38,038 nucleotides of DNA from an uncultured bacterium. Lineage in GTDB: Bacteria; Cyanobacteriota; Vampirovibrionia; Obscuribacterales; Obscuribacteraceae. The position numbers were made by a program, and so were the translations under genes. Under the pieces are notes generated by a model, which ran no database searches, had not been told where the DNA came from, and saw only the letters and a list, made by a program, of their open reading frames with translations. Every line of letters starts with the position of its first letter. Positions within the stretch are counted from its first letter, which is position 1. Location: the NCBI GenBank assembly GCA_913063055.1, contig CAJXZK010000018.1, forward strand, positions 1 through 38,038, given 5' to 3'. Positions 1-7,618 of this stretch are shown piece by piece.

Positions 1-369
1 AGGCAAGTGATTACAAACTTAGTCGAAAACTCACTACGCTATACAAACAAGGGCGGCACACTAAAAATAAGCCATAGCAGGGCCGAAAGATCGTTGAAAC
101 TACTCTTCGAAGACACCGAGCCCGGTGTACCTGATGAATTAATGCCAAAATTGTTTGATCGCTTTTTTCGAGTAGAATCATCACGCAGCCGCACCATGGG
201 GGGATCAGGCCTAGGGCTCGCCATCTGTTTGAACAATATGCAAATGCTCGGCGGCACCATTGAAGCCAGTCACTCGGCCATGGGAGGCCTTAAAATTGAA
301 TTGACTCTTCCTGCCAGCCAAGGGAATGACCCGAAGAGGGAGAGCAAGGCCATTCAAAACTCTCAATAA
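1..369 (+). CDS. baeS: BaeS-like sensor histidine kinase, C-terminal fragment
   Basis: This is the ATP-binding end of a membrane sensor kinase that would phosphorylate the regulator encoded next. The reading frame is open from base 1, so the sensor, HAMP and phospho-accepting His parts lie off the contig. The N box (NLVENSLRYT, residues 4-13 of the fragment), the G1-type segment EDTEPGVPDE, an F-box-like RFFRVESSRSR and the G2 box GSGLGLAI are all visible. The variant G1 (DTEPGVP rather than DxGxG) and the SLRYT wording match what I remember of E. coli BaeS. The stop lies 29 bases before the baeR-like gene, so the two are probably co-transcribed. The kinase assignment is firm. The BaeS label rests on remembered similarity and on the neighbour. 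Confidence 0.85.
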   Translation, partial: RQVITNLVENSLRYTNKGGTLKISHSRAERSLKLLFEDTEPGVPDELMPKLFDRFFRVESSRSRTMGGSGLGLAICLNNMQMLGGTIEASHSAMGGLKIELTLPASQGNDPKRESKAIQNSQ

Positions 370-398
370 CAATTATGAAAAACGAAGACTGAGGCCTG

Positions 399-1103
399 AT
401 GAGCGATAAATCCTTCCAAATTCTTATCGTTGAAGATGAAATCAAAATTGCTGAAATTCTCAGCGATTACCTATCGCAAGCCGGTTTTAGCGTCAGCCAT
501 AAAGACAGAGGAGATGGCGTAGTCGCCTTAGTCAAGAGCACACCACCAGATCTTATTCTGCTCGATGTGATGTTACCAGGCGTAGACGGGCTCGAAATCT
601 GCAAAGAGATTCGTAAATTTTCCACCGTACCAATAATCATGATTAGTGCGCGAGTGGAAGAGCTAGATCGTTTGCTAGGGCTAGAACTAGGCGCCGACGA
701 CTATATCTGCAAACCATTTAGCCCACGAGAAGTAGTGGCGAGAGTAAAGATTGTCTACCGCAGGCAAAGACCAGCCCAAACGGAAGAACCGCAAACTAAG
801 CTATTTTCAGTAGATGAAGACCAGGGTCGCATCACTTTTAAAAATTCACCAATTGAGTTAACGCGCACAGAATTCCGCCTGCTCAGCTTACTGATTAGTC
901 GCCCTGGACGCATTTTCACCCGTGATCAACTGCTCGATTTTTGCGCTCAACTAGATCAACAAGCCACCGACAGAGTAATAGACAGCCATATTAAAAATCT
1001 GCGCAAAAAGCTCGCCCGTATCGCCCCAGAGCTAGAAGTAATACACGCAGTGTACGGTGTCGGCTATCGTTTCGAGATATCGGCAAAAGAGAAAGATATC
1101 TAA
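399..1103 (+). CDS. baeR: BaeR-like OmpR-family response regulator
   Basis: This 234-residue cytoplasmic transcription factor has a receiver domain (about 6-120) and an OmpR/PhoB winged-helix DNA-binding domain (about 135-228). The acidic pair is in VEDE (12-13), the phospho-acceptor is Asp56 in LLDVMLPG, and the conserved Lys is Lys105 in ICKPFSP. The winged-helix signature runs from ELTRTEFRLLSLL through RVIDSHIKNLRKKL to VYGVGYRF. The run RLLGLELGADDYICKPFSPR is almost the wording of E. coli BaeR, the envelope-stress regulator of efflux genes. A GAGG ribosome site sits just before ATG 399. It follows the kinase fragment and is probably autoregulated. Target genes are unknown; phased TGCAA boxes lie just downstream. 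Confidence 0.9.
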   Translation: MSDKSFQILIVEDEIKIAEILSDYLSQAGFSVSHKDRGDGVVALVKSTPPDLILLDVMLPGVDGLEICKEIRKFSTVPIIMISARVEELDRLLGLELGADDYICKPFSPREVVARVKIVYRRQRPAQTEEPQTKLFSVDEDQGRITFKNSPIELTRTEFRLLSLLISRPGRIFTRDQLLDFCAQLDQQATDRVIDSHIKNLRKKLARIAPELEVIHAVYGVGYRFEISAKEKDI

Positions 1104-1117
1104 GCAGTTTTCTCCCA

Positions 1118-1156
1118 AATATTTCGAAGCAATATTTTGAAGCAATATTTCGCCTC
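1118..1156. repeat. 13-bp tandem repeat, about 2.8 copies
   Basis: Units begin at 1118, 1131 and 1144. The first two read AATATTTCGAAGC and AATATTTTGAAGC and differ by one base. The third keeps AATATTTCG and then diverges. The array starts 14 bases after the stop of the baeR-like gene. The role is unknown. Confidence 0.7.
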
Positions 1157-1315
1157 AATCACTTGCCACTATATGCGATATCAGAGCTCAGTCGCCTCAA
1201 AACTCCTTGAAGACAAGAATGCAAAACGACAATCAAGAACCTCTCCCCCGTTGTCAAATGCTTAAATCGCAACTTGAAAACCCCAATTACACGACCTTGG
1301 AAAGCCTCGACTATA

Positions 1316-1321
1316 TATAAT
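1316..1321 (+). promoter_or_regulatory. possible -10 element for the dihydropyrimidinase gene
   Basis: A perfect TATAAT lies within CTATATATAAT. No good -35 hexamer is present at 16-18 bp; the nearest candidate (TTGGAA, 1297-1302) is only 13 bp away. A promoter without a -35 box would fit an activator-dependent site, but the phased boxes lie downstream of it, which would favour repression. Confidence 0.3.
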
Positions 1322-1333
1322 CCGCCTAACCCG

Positions 1334-1384
1334 GTGCAAGCTGGCTGCAAAATCAGTGCAAATTCGCTGCAAATTAGCTGCAAT
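1334..1384 (+). promoter_or_regulatory. array of five TGCAA boxes phased at 11 bp
   Basis: TGCAA starts at 1335, 1346, 1357, 1368 and 1379, an exact 11-bp step repeated four times. Four of the five are preceded by G or GC (GTGCAA or GCTGCAA) and the middle copies are followed by A. Direct repeats at one helical turn are the usual binding layout of OmpR/PhoB-family regulators. The array ends 68 bases before the dihydropyrimidinase start. A related two-copy box occurs at 23609 and 25661 near a response regulator and an efflux operon. Confidence 0.55.
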
Positions 1385-1451
1385 CTTACGCCCGTAATGC
1401 CATTGAGCAATAAGCCAACAGACCTAGAGCTAAAAAGAGGACAGTTAATCC

Positions 1452-2879
1452 ATGAAGACACTGATTAAGAATGGTCGCGTCATCACTGCTGTCGATGACT
1501 ACTACGCCGACGTTCTAGTCGAAGACGAACGGATTGTTCTCATCGGTGAGTCGCTGGCCTATCTTGAGCCCAATGTCGACAAAATTATCGATGCCAAAGA
1601 TCGCTATGTCATCCCTGGGGGCATCGACGCTCATACCCACATGGACATGCCCTTCGGCGGTACAACCTCAGCCGATGACTTTGAAACCGGTACATTTGCT
1701 GCAGCGCACGGCGGAACCACCACAATTATCGACTTTGCCATCCAGGCCAAAGGCCAGTCACTTTACACAGCCCTCGACACCTGGCACGAGAAAGCAGCCG
1801 GCAAAGCAGCCATAGACTATGGCTTCCACATGATTACAACTGACTTGCCACGTGAACGCATCAGCGAAATGAAAAAGCTGATTCACGACGAAGGAGTCAC
1901 TAGCTTCAAAATGTTCATGGCCTATCCAGGGGTTCTACTGGTTGACGATGCCACAATCTTCAGGGGCATGAGTGCCGCAGGCGAAGAAGGCGGCCTGATT
2001 TGTATGCATGCTGAAAACGGTATCGTCATTGATGAAATTGTTCGCTATGCCATCGAAAAAGGCCATACAGCGCCAAAGTATCACGCCCTGACCAGACCGA
2101 CCCAGGCCGAAGCTGAAGGGGTCAACCGCGCTATCAGACTGGCCGAAATGGCTGGCTCTCCTGTCTATATTGTGCACTTGAGCTGCCATGACGCCCTTAA
2201 GCGCGTCAAAGAAGCCAGAGATGAAGGCATTCCAGCCTTTGCAGAAACCTGCCCCCAGTATCTTTTCCTTGACTATACAGCCTACGAAAAAGCTGGCTTT
2301 GAGGGCGCTAAATATGTAATGACACCAGCTCTGCGCGAAAAGTGGAATCAAGACGAACTCTGGACAGGGTTGCGCATGAATGACCTTCAGGTAGTCTCCA
2401 CAGACCACTGCCCCTTCTGCTTCAAAGACCAAAAGCAATTGGGCAAAGACGACTTCAGCAAGATTCCTAACGGCGGGCCGGGCGTTGAGCATCGCATGAA
2501 CCTGATTTTCAATGGCGGCGTAGTGGGCAATCGCATTACTTTGAATAGATTTGTTGAGATCACGTCCACAGCAGCGGCAAAAATCTTTGGACTTTTCCCC
2601 AGAAAGGGTACTATTGCCGTTGGCTCAGATGCTGACATCGTCATTTTCGACCCTAACAAGAAAGTGACTATTAGCGCAGAGACTCATCATATGCGCGTCG
2701 ATTACAGCTGCTATGAGGGAATGGAAGTTCAGGGAGTAGCAGAAACAGTGCTTTCTCGAGGCAAAGTAGTAATCGAAAATTGCAAATATGTTGGTCGCAA
2801 GGGTGACGGCAAATTCCAGAAACGCTCAAGAGTGCAACATCACATCAAAGAATCAGCATATGCAAAGTTGAATCACTAA
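1452..2879 (+). CDS. hydA: dihydropyrimidinase / D-hydantoinase
   Basis: This 475-residue cytoplasmic amidohydrolase opens the ring of dihydropyrimidines or hydantoins in reductive pyrimidine breakdown. The full binuclear zinc site of the family is present: His61 and His63 in DAHTHMD, Lys153 in SFKMFM (the carboxylated bridging lysine), His186 in CMHAENG, His242 in VHLSCHD and Asp318 in STDHCPF. Length matches the family. An AGAGGA ribosome site (1436-1441) lies 10 bases before ATG 1452. No dihydropyrimidine dehydrogenase or beta-ureidopropionase gene is next to it, so its physiological substrate is open. The upstream region carries a phased TGCAA array that may control it. Confidence 0.93.
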   Translation: MKTLIKNGRVITAVDDYYADVLVEDERIVLIGESLAYLEPNVDKIIDAKDRYVIPGGIDAHTHMDMPFGGTTSADDFETGTFAAAHGGTTTIIDFAIQAKGQSLYTALDTWHEKAAGKAAIDYGFHMITTDLPRERISEMKKLIHDEGVTSFKMFMAYPGVLLVDDATIFRGMSAAGEEGGLICMHAENGIVIDEIVRYAIEKGHTAPKYHALTRPTQAEAEGVNRAIRLAEMAGSPVYIVHLSCHDALKRVKEARDEGIPAFAETCPQYLFLDYTAYEKAGFEGAKYVMTPALREKWNQDELWTGLRMNDLQVVSTDHCPFCFKDQKQLGKDDFSKIPNGGPGVEHRMNLIFNGGVVGNRITLNRFVEITSTAAAKIFGLFPRKGTIAVGSDADIVIFDPNKKVTISAETHHMRVDYSCYEGMEVQGVAETVLSRGKVVIENCKYVGRKGDGKFQKRSRVQHHIKESAYAKLNH

Positions 2880-2912
2880 ACAGCAAAATTAGGGTGCATA
2901 GCCATAGCAAGC

Positions 2913-2938
2913 TTGATAGAATCTACTATCTATAGAAT
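2913..2938 (+). promoter_or_regulatory. weak promoter candidate for murQ
   Basis: TTGATA (2913-2918) and TAGAAT (2933-2938) are separated by only 14 bases. The surrounding sequence carries two copies of TAGAATCTA. This is suggestive only. Confidence 0.2.
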
Positions 2939-3013
2939 CTAAAATCTATGAACAACGGGGACAAGACACTGGAAACTAAGATTGGGCAACTAAGCAAGAC
3001 TAGGACGGACGAC

Positions 3014-3934
3014 ATGGGTTACGCCAAAGAATTCACGAAGATGGTGACCGAAGAGAGAAACTCTCGCACCAATGACCTAGATATTCTCGACACAAAAGAA
3101 TTGGTCAATCGTGTACAGAAGGAAGACTTTGAAGTTGCGCAGGCAGTAGAAAAGGTCAATCCCGAAATCGCTCAAGCCGTTGACTTAATTGTCGACAAGC
3201 TCAAAGCCGGTGGTCGCCTAATTTATTTCGGAGCCGGCACAAGCGGCCGCCTGGGCGTGCTAGACGCCACCGAATGCCACCCCACCTTTGGTGTTGACCG
3301 CCAAATGGTCCAAGCCTGTATCGCTGGCGGCAAAGAGGCAATGTTTGTCTCCTTCGAAAACGCCGAAGATTCAAGAGAGCTAGGTGAGCAAGACGCTATT
3401 AATGTCAAAATCACAGCCAAAGACGCCGTAGTAGGCATCACAGCCAGTGGTCGCACCCCTTATGTTATCGCCGCTCTTGAAATGGCGAAAAAAGAAGGAG
3501 CCGCGACAATCGGGCTCGTCAATAACTTTGAGTCTCCCCTGAACAAAGTTTGTGATGTAGTTATAGCCCCAGTCGTGGGCCCAGAAGCACTAACTGGCTC
3601 CACCAGAATGAAAGCAGGTACTGCCCAAAAAATGGTACTCAACTTGCTTTCAACCTGCACTATGGTAAGACTCGGCAAAGTCTATGAAAACTTGATGGTT
3701 GACCTAAAACCAACCAACGAGAAGTTAAGAGAGCGCGCCGTATCAATTATTGCTCTCATTTGCGATGTGCAAAGACCAATAGCAGAAGGCGCCTTGGTGG
3801 CTTCTAACGGTCAAGCTAAAACCGCAATCTTGATGCTCAAACGCAAAATCGGAAGAGTGCAAGCTGAAGAGCTAATCTCAAAATCCGGCAGCTCATTGCG
3901 CAAGTCATTAGTGGCCGAAGTAGAGCACTCTTAG
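3014..3934 (+). CDS. murQ: N-acetylmuramic acid 6-phosphate etherase MurQ
   Basis: MurQ cleaves the lactyl ether of MurNAc-6-phosphate to give GlcNAc-6-phosphate and D-lactate, a cytoplasmic step in peptidoglycan recycling. A SIS sugar-isomerase fold is shown by GGRLIYFGAGTSGRLGVLDA followed by ECHPTFG, and by ITASGRTPYV. The GPEALTGSTRMKAGTAQK segment is a MurQ hallmark. I chose ATG 3014 because AGGA (3002-3005) precedes it by 8 bases and the 306-residue product then begins about 10 residues before the conserved MVTEERN. An in-frame ATG at 2948 would add 22 residues but lacks a ribosome site. No MurNAc transporter or kinase is adjacent. The gene ends 13 bases before a convergent gene. Confidence 0.94.
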   Translation: MGYAKEFTKMVTEERNSRTNDLDILDTKELVNRVQKEDFEVAQAVEKVNPEIAQAVDLIVDKLKAGGRLIYFGAGTSGRLGVLDATECHPTFGVDRQMVQACIAGGKEAMFVSFENAEDSRELGEQDAINVKITAKDAVVGITASGRTPYVIAALEMAKKEGAATIGLVNNFESPLNKVCDVVIAPVVGPEALTGSTRMKAGTAQKMVLNLLSTCTMVRLGKVYENLMVDLKPTNEKLRERAVSIIALICDVQRPIAEGALVASNGQAKTAILMLKRKIGRVQAEELISKSGSSLRKSLVAEVEHS

Positions 3935-3947
3935 AAGTTGCAAGCAT

Positions 3948-4628
3948 TTAGCAATCGCAGGCACTTTTGCTGTGCTTGACTATACGACTGAACAATTGGC
4001 GTAAATTTTGAGAGTGGGCCAGCATTTCTTCCTGAAGTAAATGCTGGCCCTTTCCTATTGCACTGTCACAACTCTGGTAATAGAGAGCCTCATTTTCGAG
4101 GGCCGTAATAGCAAACTTTGCAGCGCCACCAAAACTAAAAGAATTGACCTTCTCGTCCTTCTCTTCCTTCTCTTCCTTCTCTTCGTTCAGCGCCGAGTCG
4201 ACTAAGCAATGGCGCAAGACTGTGGCAGCCACTCTCGGGTCAAGCCAAACCATGCCATTGAAAACATGACGAATTACGTCCGCAAGCTTTTCACCGCTTA
4301 TATCTTTATGACAGAAAGCATCAGCACCGACAGCCAGAGCCGCAAAAATTGTTTGTTCACTGGTCTGGCTGGTAACGAATAGTATGCGGCACCCGGGCTC
4401 AGCGGCCTTGATCAGAGCAGCAGCTTCGATACCATCAGTTCCAGGCAGACCAATGTCCATCAGGATTACCTCAGGCCGCAGCTCTTGCGCTTTCGCTACA
4501 GCAGTTAGGCCATCGGCAGCATAATCACAAAGCACCAGATCAGGAATATCCTTTAGCGTCAGTTCCTGAGCCAATCGAACGATCTCATTGTCTTCGACAA
4601 GCAGAATTCTAATGGCTTCCTTAGGCAC
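3948..4628 (-). CDS. NarL-type receiver protein without a DNA-binding domain
   Basis: This 226-residue cytoplasmic protein has one receiver domain (about 6-125): VEDNE (11-15), phospho-acceptor Asp58 in ILMDIGLPG and Lys108 in CHKD. After GMVWLDPRVAATVL, typical of the NarL/FixJ class, the expected LuxR helix-turn-helix is absent. Instead there is an acidic-basic run (EEKEEKEEKDEK, 149-160) coded by a short tandem repeat, then about 65 residues that end in Cys-Asp-Cys and match nothing I know. I chose the GTG at 4628 because AAAGGA (4636-4641) lies 7 bases upstream and a terminator at 4731-4760 precedes it. The frame extends to 4727, but without support. No kinase is adjacent. It may signal through protein contacts. 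Confidence 0.8.
   Translation of the reverse strand: MPKEAIRILLVEDNEIVRLAQELTLKDIPDLVLCDYAADGLTAVAKAQELRPEVILMDIGLPGTDGIEAAALIKAAEPGCRILFVTSQTSEQTIFAALAVGADAFCHKDISGEKLADVIRHVFNGMVWLDPRVAATVLRHCLVDSALNEEKEEKEEKDEKVNSFSFGGAAKFAITALENEALYYQSCDSAIGKGQHLLQEEMLAHSQNLRQLFSRIVKHSKSACDC
4016..4055 (+). terminator. perfect 12-bp inverted repeat downstream of murQ
   Basis: GGGCCAGCATTT (4016-4027) pairs exactly with AAATGCTGGCCC (4039-4050) around an 11-base loop and is followed by TTTCC. On the plus strand it would serve as a murQ terminator with a weak T tract. It lies inside the coding end of the opposing response regulator gene. Confidence 0.5.
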
Positions 4629-4730
4629 GTCGATATCCTTTAAATTAGATCTGCTTATCCAATTTACTAACACACAGTCTCCAAGCATCATAAGTTCACC
4701 GGCTTGGCAAATTAGTGGCTTGCACAAGCA

Positions 4731-4762
4731 AAAAGGAGCCTTCGCGTGAAGGCTCCTTTTTT
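4731..4762. terminator. bidirectional rho-independent terminator
   Basis: AAAAGGAGCCTTC (4731-4743) pairs with GAAGGCTCCTTTT (4748-4760) around the loop GCGT, a perfect 13-bp stem. It has T runs in both directions. On the minus strand it closes the DUF1269-like gene ending at 4871 and isolates the response regulator gene that starts at 4628. Confidence 0.9.
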
Positions 4763-4870
4763 GAATGCAAAAGAAAGAAAGTCGCTAAAAGTCTCTAAAT
4801 GACTAGAGTCTAGCTTGATGGCAGAATCTGAGGTAGCTCTATACTGGGCCAGCCCTAGATTACGCCAGCT

Positions 4871-5395
4871 CTATACGGCAGCAGCACTTTCTGCCTTAGC
4901 AGCTTCGGCTTTATGAGCATTCAAAGCTTCTTGCAATTTAGTTTCATCGGATTTGGACAAGTTTGTCTTGAGAACTTTTCCGCCAGTACCTTGCAAATCT
5001 TCTAGTACTTTGTCTGTGGTCATTTGGCGAATCAGCACGCAAAGAGCTGAGGTACCAGGCTTAATGGTTTGACCTAGCTCAATCATGAAATCGTCTTTGA
5101 TGCCAAGATCTTCAAGAGCCCCAGTAATCATGCCAGTAGCAGCGCCCAAAGCCATGCCAAACATTGGCACTAAGAACAAACAACCAATCAAAGTGCCCCA
5201 GAATCCACCCTCAAGAGCTCCGGCTGCAGTAGTGTTGACAATCTGATGCAGCTTAACTTTGCCCTTCAAATCACGCACAACAACCACGGCATCTTCCAAA
5301 TCGACCAGGTACTCTCTTTCAAGCCTTGCCAACTTCACTCTCATTTCTTGAGCTTTGTACATGTCGTCATAGCCAATTATTACTAACGTTTCCAT
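4871..5395 (-). CDS. DUF1269-like small membrane protein
   Basis: The product is 174 residues. It begins METLVIIGYDD, continues with helical and beta segments (about 8-55), and has a glycine-rich hydrophobic hairpin (about 68-107, with GGFWGTLIG and LVPMFGMALGAATG) that probably spans or dips into the membrane. A soluble alpha/beta half follows, with an alanine-rich tail. This is the pattern of DUF1269 (PF06897), whose role is unknown. I chose ATG 5395 because AAGGAGA lies 5 bases upstream. The frame runs open to 5491, but the extra residues do not fit the family. It ends just before a strong terminator, so it is probably transcribed on its own or with its upstream neighbour. Family assignment is from memory. 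Confidence 0.82.
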   Translation of the reverse strand: METLVIIGYDDMYKAQEMRVKLARLEREYLVDLEDAVVVVRDLKGKVKLHQIVNTTAAGALEGGFWGTLIGCLFLVPMFGMALGAATGMITGALEDLGIKDDFMIELGQTIKPGTSALCVLIRQMTTDKVLEDLQGTGGKVLKTNLSKSDETKLQEALNAHKAEAAKAESAAAV

Positions 5396-5534
5396 ATCTC
5401 TCTCCTTAGCTGATTGAATACTGCCCAATGTCGGGTGCTGGCTAGAAAGCCAATAAAGCATGCCTTGTCTTATCACGACCAAAGAACGCATACATTAGAT
5501 TGAGTGGAAGAGTTGATTAAGAATAGACCAAGCC

Positions 5535-6284
5535 CTAATGTTGCAGGCGGGAGGCACTCTTCTCAGCCGTCCGCATGATTGCATCGCAACGGTCCTCAGC
5601 TTCCTTTGTGATAGCGTCTTTTTCTTCAGTGCGCAAATCGATATAGCGAGTACCATCAGACTTTCGGTACCATTGATTACCGGTAAATTTACCATTGGCA
5701 ATGCGCTCTTTGGCCTCAGCGCGAATAGCTTTGCACTCTTCATTGGCCTGCTTTAAGATTTCTTCTGCGCGAGCCCGGTCTGCCGCTATTATGGCTTGAG
5801 CAGCGGCTTCCTTTACATCTGGCTTAGCCTCGGCTTTTGTCGATTTTTCACCATCAGCAAGCGCGGCTGAACCTGACGAGCGAGAAGCATCAGTAGATAA
5901 TGGAGCTACGCCGGTTAGCCTTTGCAAAGCATCGAGACAATACTTAGTGGTAGCACTATTGGGCTGACATCGCAAACAAGCCTGATACTCTCTGATGGCG
6001 TTAGCAGACTGGCCGGAACTCAAATAAGTATTGGCCAAATAGTAATGCACTAGCCAATTTTGCGGATAAGTCTTAGCGGCCTTCTCAAAGCTTGTTCGAG
6101 CCTGGCCATAGCTCTTTGCTTTGTAAAATTCACAGCCTTGCTCGAAGTCTGCAGCCTGGGCTGGCCAGCTGAACAATACTGATGCAATAACCAGCGCAAT
6201 AATCAGGGCAATATTCAGCGCATCAAGCAGTGCAGCAGCCAGCGCCGCCCTGCCCCATAAAATTGCAATATTCTTCTTGAGCAT
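5535..6284 (-). CDS. secreted TPR protein with coiled-coil tail
   Basis: The product is 249 residues. A long signal peptide (residues 1-44) ends in PAQA before ADFEQG, so it is likely exported. Residues 47-115 form two or three TPR-like helical pairs (YGQARTSFEKAAKTYPQNW and a YLANTYLSSGQSANAIREYQ unit). A low-complexity linker rich in Ser, Ala and Lys follows, then a charged helical segment rich in Ala and Glu (about 160-205), and a conserved-looking tail with NQWYRKSDGTRYIDLRTEE. I chose ATG 6284, where the signal peptide begins. The frame extends upstream into the end of the ThiF-like gene without a reason to be used. Specific function is unknown; periplasmic scaffolding is a guess. Confidence 0.8.
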   Translation of the reverse strand: MLKKNIAILWGRAALAAALLDALNIALIIALVIASVLFSWPAQAADFEQGCEFYKAKSYGQARTSFEKAAKTYPQNWLVHYYLANTYLSSGQSANAIREYQACLRCQPNSATTKYCLDALQRLTGVAPLSTDASRSSGSAALADGEKSTKAEAKPDVKEAAAQAIIAADRARAEEILKQANEECKAIRAEAKERIANGKFTGNQWYRKSDGTRYIDLRTEEKDAITKEAEDRCDAIMRTAEKSASRLQH

Positions 6285-6360
6285 TTGAACCGTACAGAAG
6301 ACTTGAGATTTAGCTTTTACTATCTTACGAGAAAAAAATGCACTTTGGTGACCCAATTTG

Positions 6361-7611
6361 CTAGGTAATCGCCACATCACTTTCAAGCAAATGATCTTGA
6401 AATTCTCGATACCAGGCGAGTATTCCACCGCTGAGGTTGAGCACTTGCTCATAACCTTTACTGCGCAACAATTGCGCGGCACGACGACTACGAATACCAG
6501 AGCGGCAATAAACAACTAACGGAAGCTCGCTTGAAATTTCGCCATAGCGGCTCTCTAGCTCGTCCACGGCGATCAGCCTGCTACCACGAAAACGCATAGC
6601 TCGATTTTCTTGCAAGGTTCGCACATCAAGCAATAGCAGTTTTTCCGCTGAATCAAGTCTTTGCCGCAACTGAGCCGGAGATATTGAGGTAGAGGGAGAA
6701 GCAGAGGCACTTTGACAAGTTTCAACGGGCTCTCTTGTGACAAGAGGTCCCACAGAATCTAAGCCCGAATCTAAGCCCGACTCTAGACCAGAATCCAGAC
6801 CAGAGCTTAGGCGAGAGTCTTCTTCCCTCAGGCGCGAACGGAGCGCAGCGGCAATATCACGCGACTGACCTGAGCCATTTGAACAAAAAAGACTGCAGCT
6901 AGCTGTTAATTTGAGCAGCCGAAAATCAAGAGCTAGAGCGTCATAAAGCAGCAATCGGCCAACCAAACTCTCACCAATTCCCAGCAAAAGCTTGAGCGCT
7001 TCTGTCGCCTGTAGGCTACCGATTACTCCAGCTAGAACTCCGACCACTCCAGCTTCAGCACAATTGGCTACGGCTGCATTTTCTTCAGGGAAAAGGCAGC
7101 GGTAACAGGGTCCACCTGGTTGGCAAAAAACACTGACCTGGCCCTCAAAGCGATAAATAGAGCCATAAACGAAAGGCCGCCCCAGTAACATGCAAGCATC
7201 GTTAATGGCATAGCGAGTGGCAAAATTGTCGCTACAGTCGACCACCAGGTCATAGGCAGAAATAAGCTCTTCGGCACTGGCAGGGCCCAGACGCTCGTGA
7301 TGAATTTCCACTACAGTGCCCGAGTTAGAAGCCTTGAGCCGGCGCGCGGCAGCCTCAACCTTAGCCAGACCCAGGTCGCCTTCGCTAAACAATATTTGTC
7401 TGTGCAAATTTGACAGCTCAACAACATCGTCATCAACAATACCAATGGTGCCCACACCGGCTGCGGCAAGATAAGCAGCGACTGGTGAGCCCAGCCCCCC
7501 GGCGCCGACTATCAAAACACGAGCCGTCTTTAGGGCTAACTGACCAGCTTCGCCAACCTCCTCAAGAAGAATATGGCGACTATATCTCTCATTTTCGCTG
7601 GCACTGAGCAT
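6361..7611 (-). CDS. moeB: MoeB/ThiF-type E1 enzyme fused to rhodanese
   Basis: This 416-residue cytoplasmic enzyme adenylates the C-terminal glycine of a ubiquitin-like sulfur carrier and passes sulfur to it, for molybdopterin, thiamine or thiolation pathways. The E1 domain (1-245) has VGAGGLGSP (35-43), an R/K site in LHRQILF, catalytic Cys184 in NCAEAGVVG and zinc cysteines Cys169/Cys172 (CYRC). The second zinc pair reads CSLFC (239 and 243), with one residue more than the usual CxxC. The rhodanese domain (about 310-405) has Cys369 in VVYCRSGIRS. A linker repeats SGLDSGLE. The stop lies 7 bases after the start-side neighbour's reading direction break, suggesting one operon with the 98-residue gene. 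No sulfur carrier gene is nearby. Confidence 0.9.
   Translation of the reverse strand: MLSASENERYSRHILLEEVGEAGQLALKTARVLIVGAGGLGSPVAAYLAAAGVGTIGIVDDDVVELSNLHRQILFSEGDLGLAKVEAAARRLKASNSGTVVEIHHERLGPASAEELISAYDLVVDCSDNFATRYAINDACMLLGRPFVYGSIYRFEGQVSVFCQPGGPCYRCLFPEENAAVANCAEAGVVGVLAGVIGSLQATEALKLLLGIGESLVGRLLLYDALALDFRLLKLTASCSLFCSNGSGQSRDIAAALRSRLREEDSRLSSGLDSGLESGLDSGLDSVGPLVTREPVETCQSASASPSTSISPAQLRQRLDSAEKLLLLDVRTLQENRAMRFRGSRLIAVDELESRYGEISSELPLVVYCRSGIRSRRAAQLLRSKGYEQVLNLSGGILAWYREFQDHLLESDVAIT
6754..6811. repeat. degenerate 12-bp tandem repeat in the E1-rhodanese linker
   Basis: GAATCTAAGCCC is repeated with drift about four to five times and encodes SGLDSGLESGLDSGLDS. It sits exactly between the two enzyme domains, so length changes would alter only the spacer. 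Confidence 0.75.
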
Positions 7612-7618
7612 GAGATCT

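Larger units (their letters stand above)
1104..1451. other. intergenic region with two kinds of short repeats
   Basis: This 348-base stretch holds no convincing gene. It starts with a 13-bp tandem repeat and later has a possible -10 box followed by an array of TGCAA motifs, both listed separately. I saw no strong hairpin terminator after the baeR-like gene. The 64-residue and 100-residue open frames across it have no ribosome site or recognisable composition. Confidence 0.6.

Noticed and set aside
1935-2492. A 185-codon open frame antisense to the dihydropyrimidinase.
   Set aside because: The sense gene has a complete catalytic site; the antisense frame has no recognisable domain.
4150-4190. 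A short TTCTCTTCC tandem repeat as a possible CRISPR-like or regulatory array.
   Set aside because: It is in frame within the receiver protein gene and simply encodes the EEK repeats.
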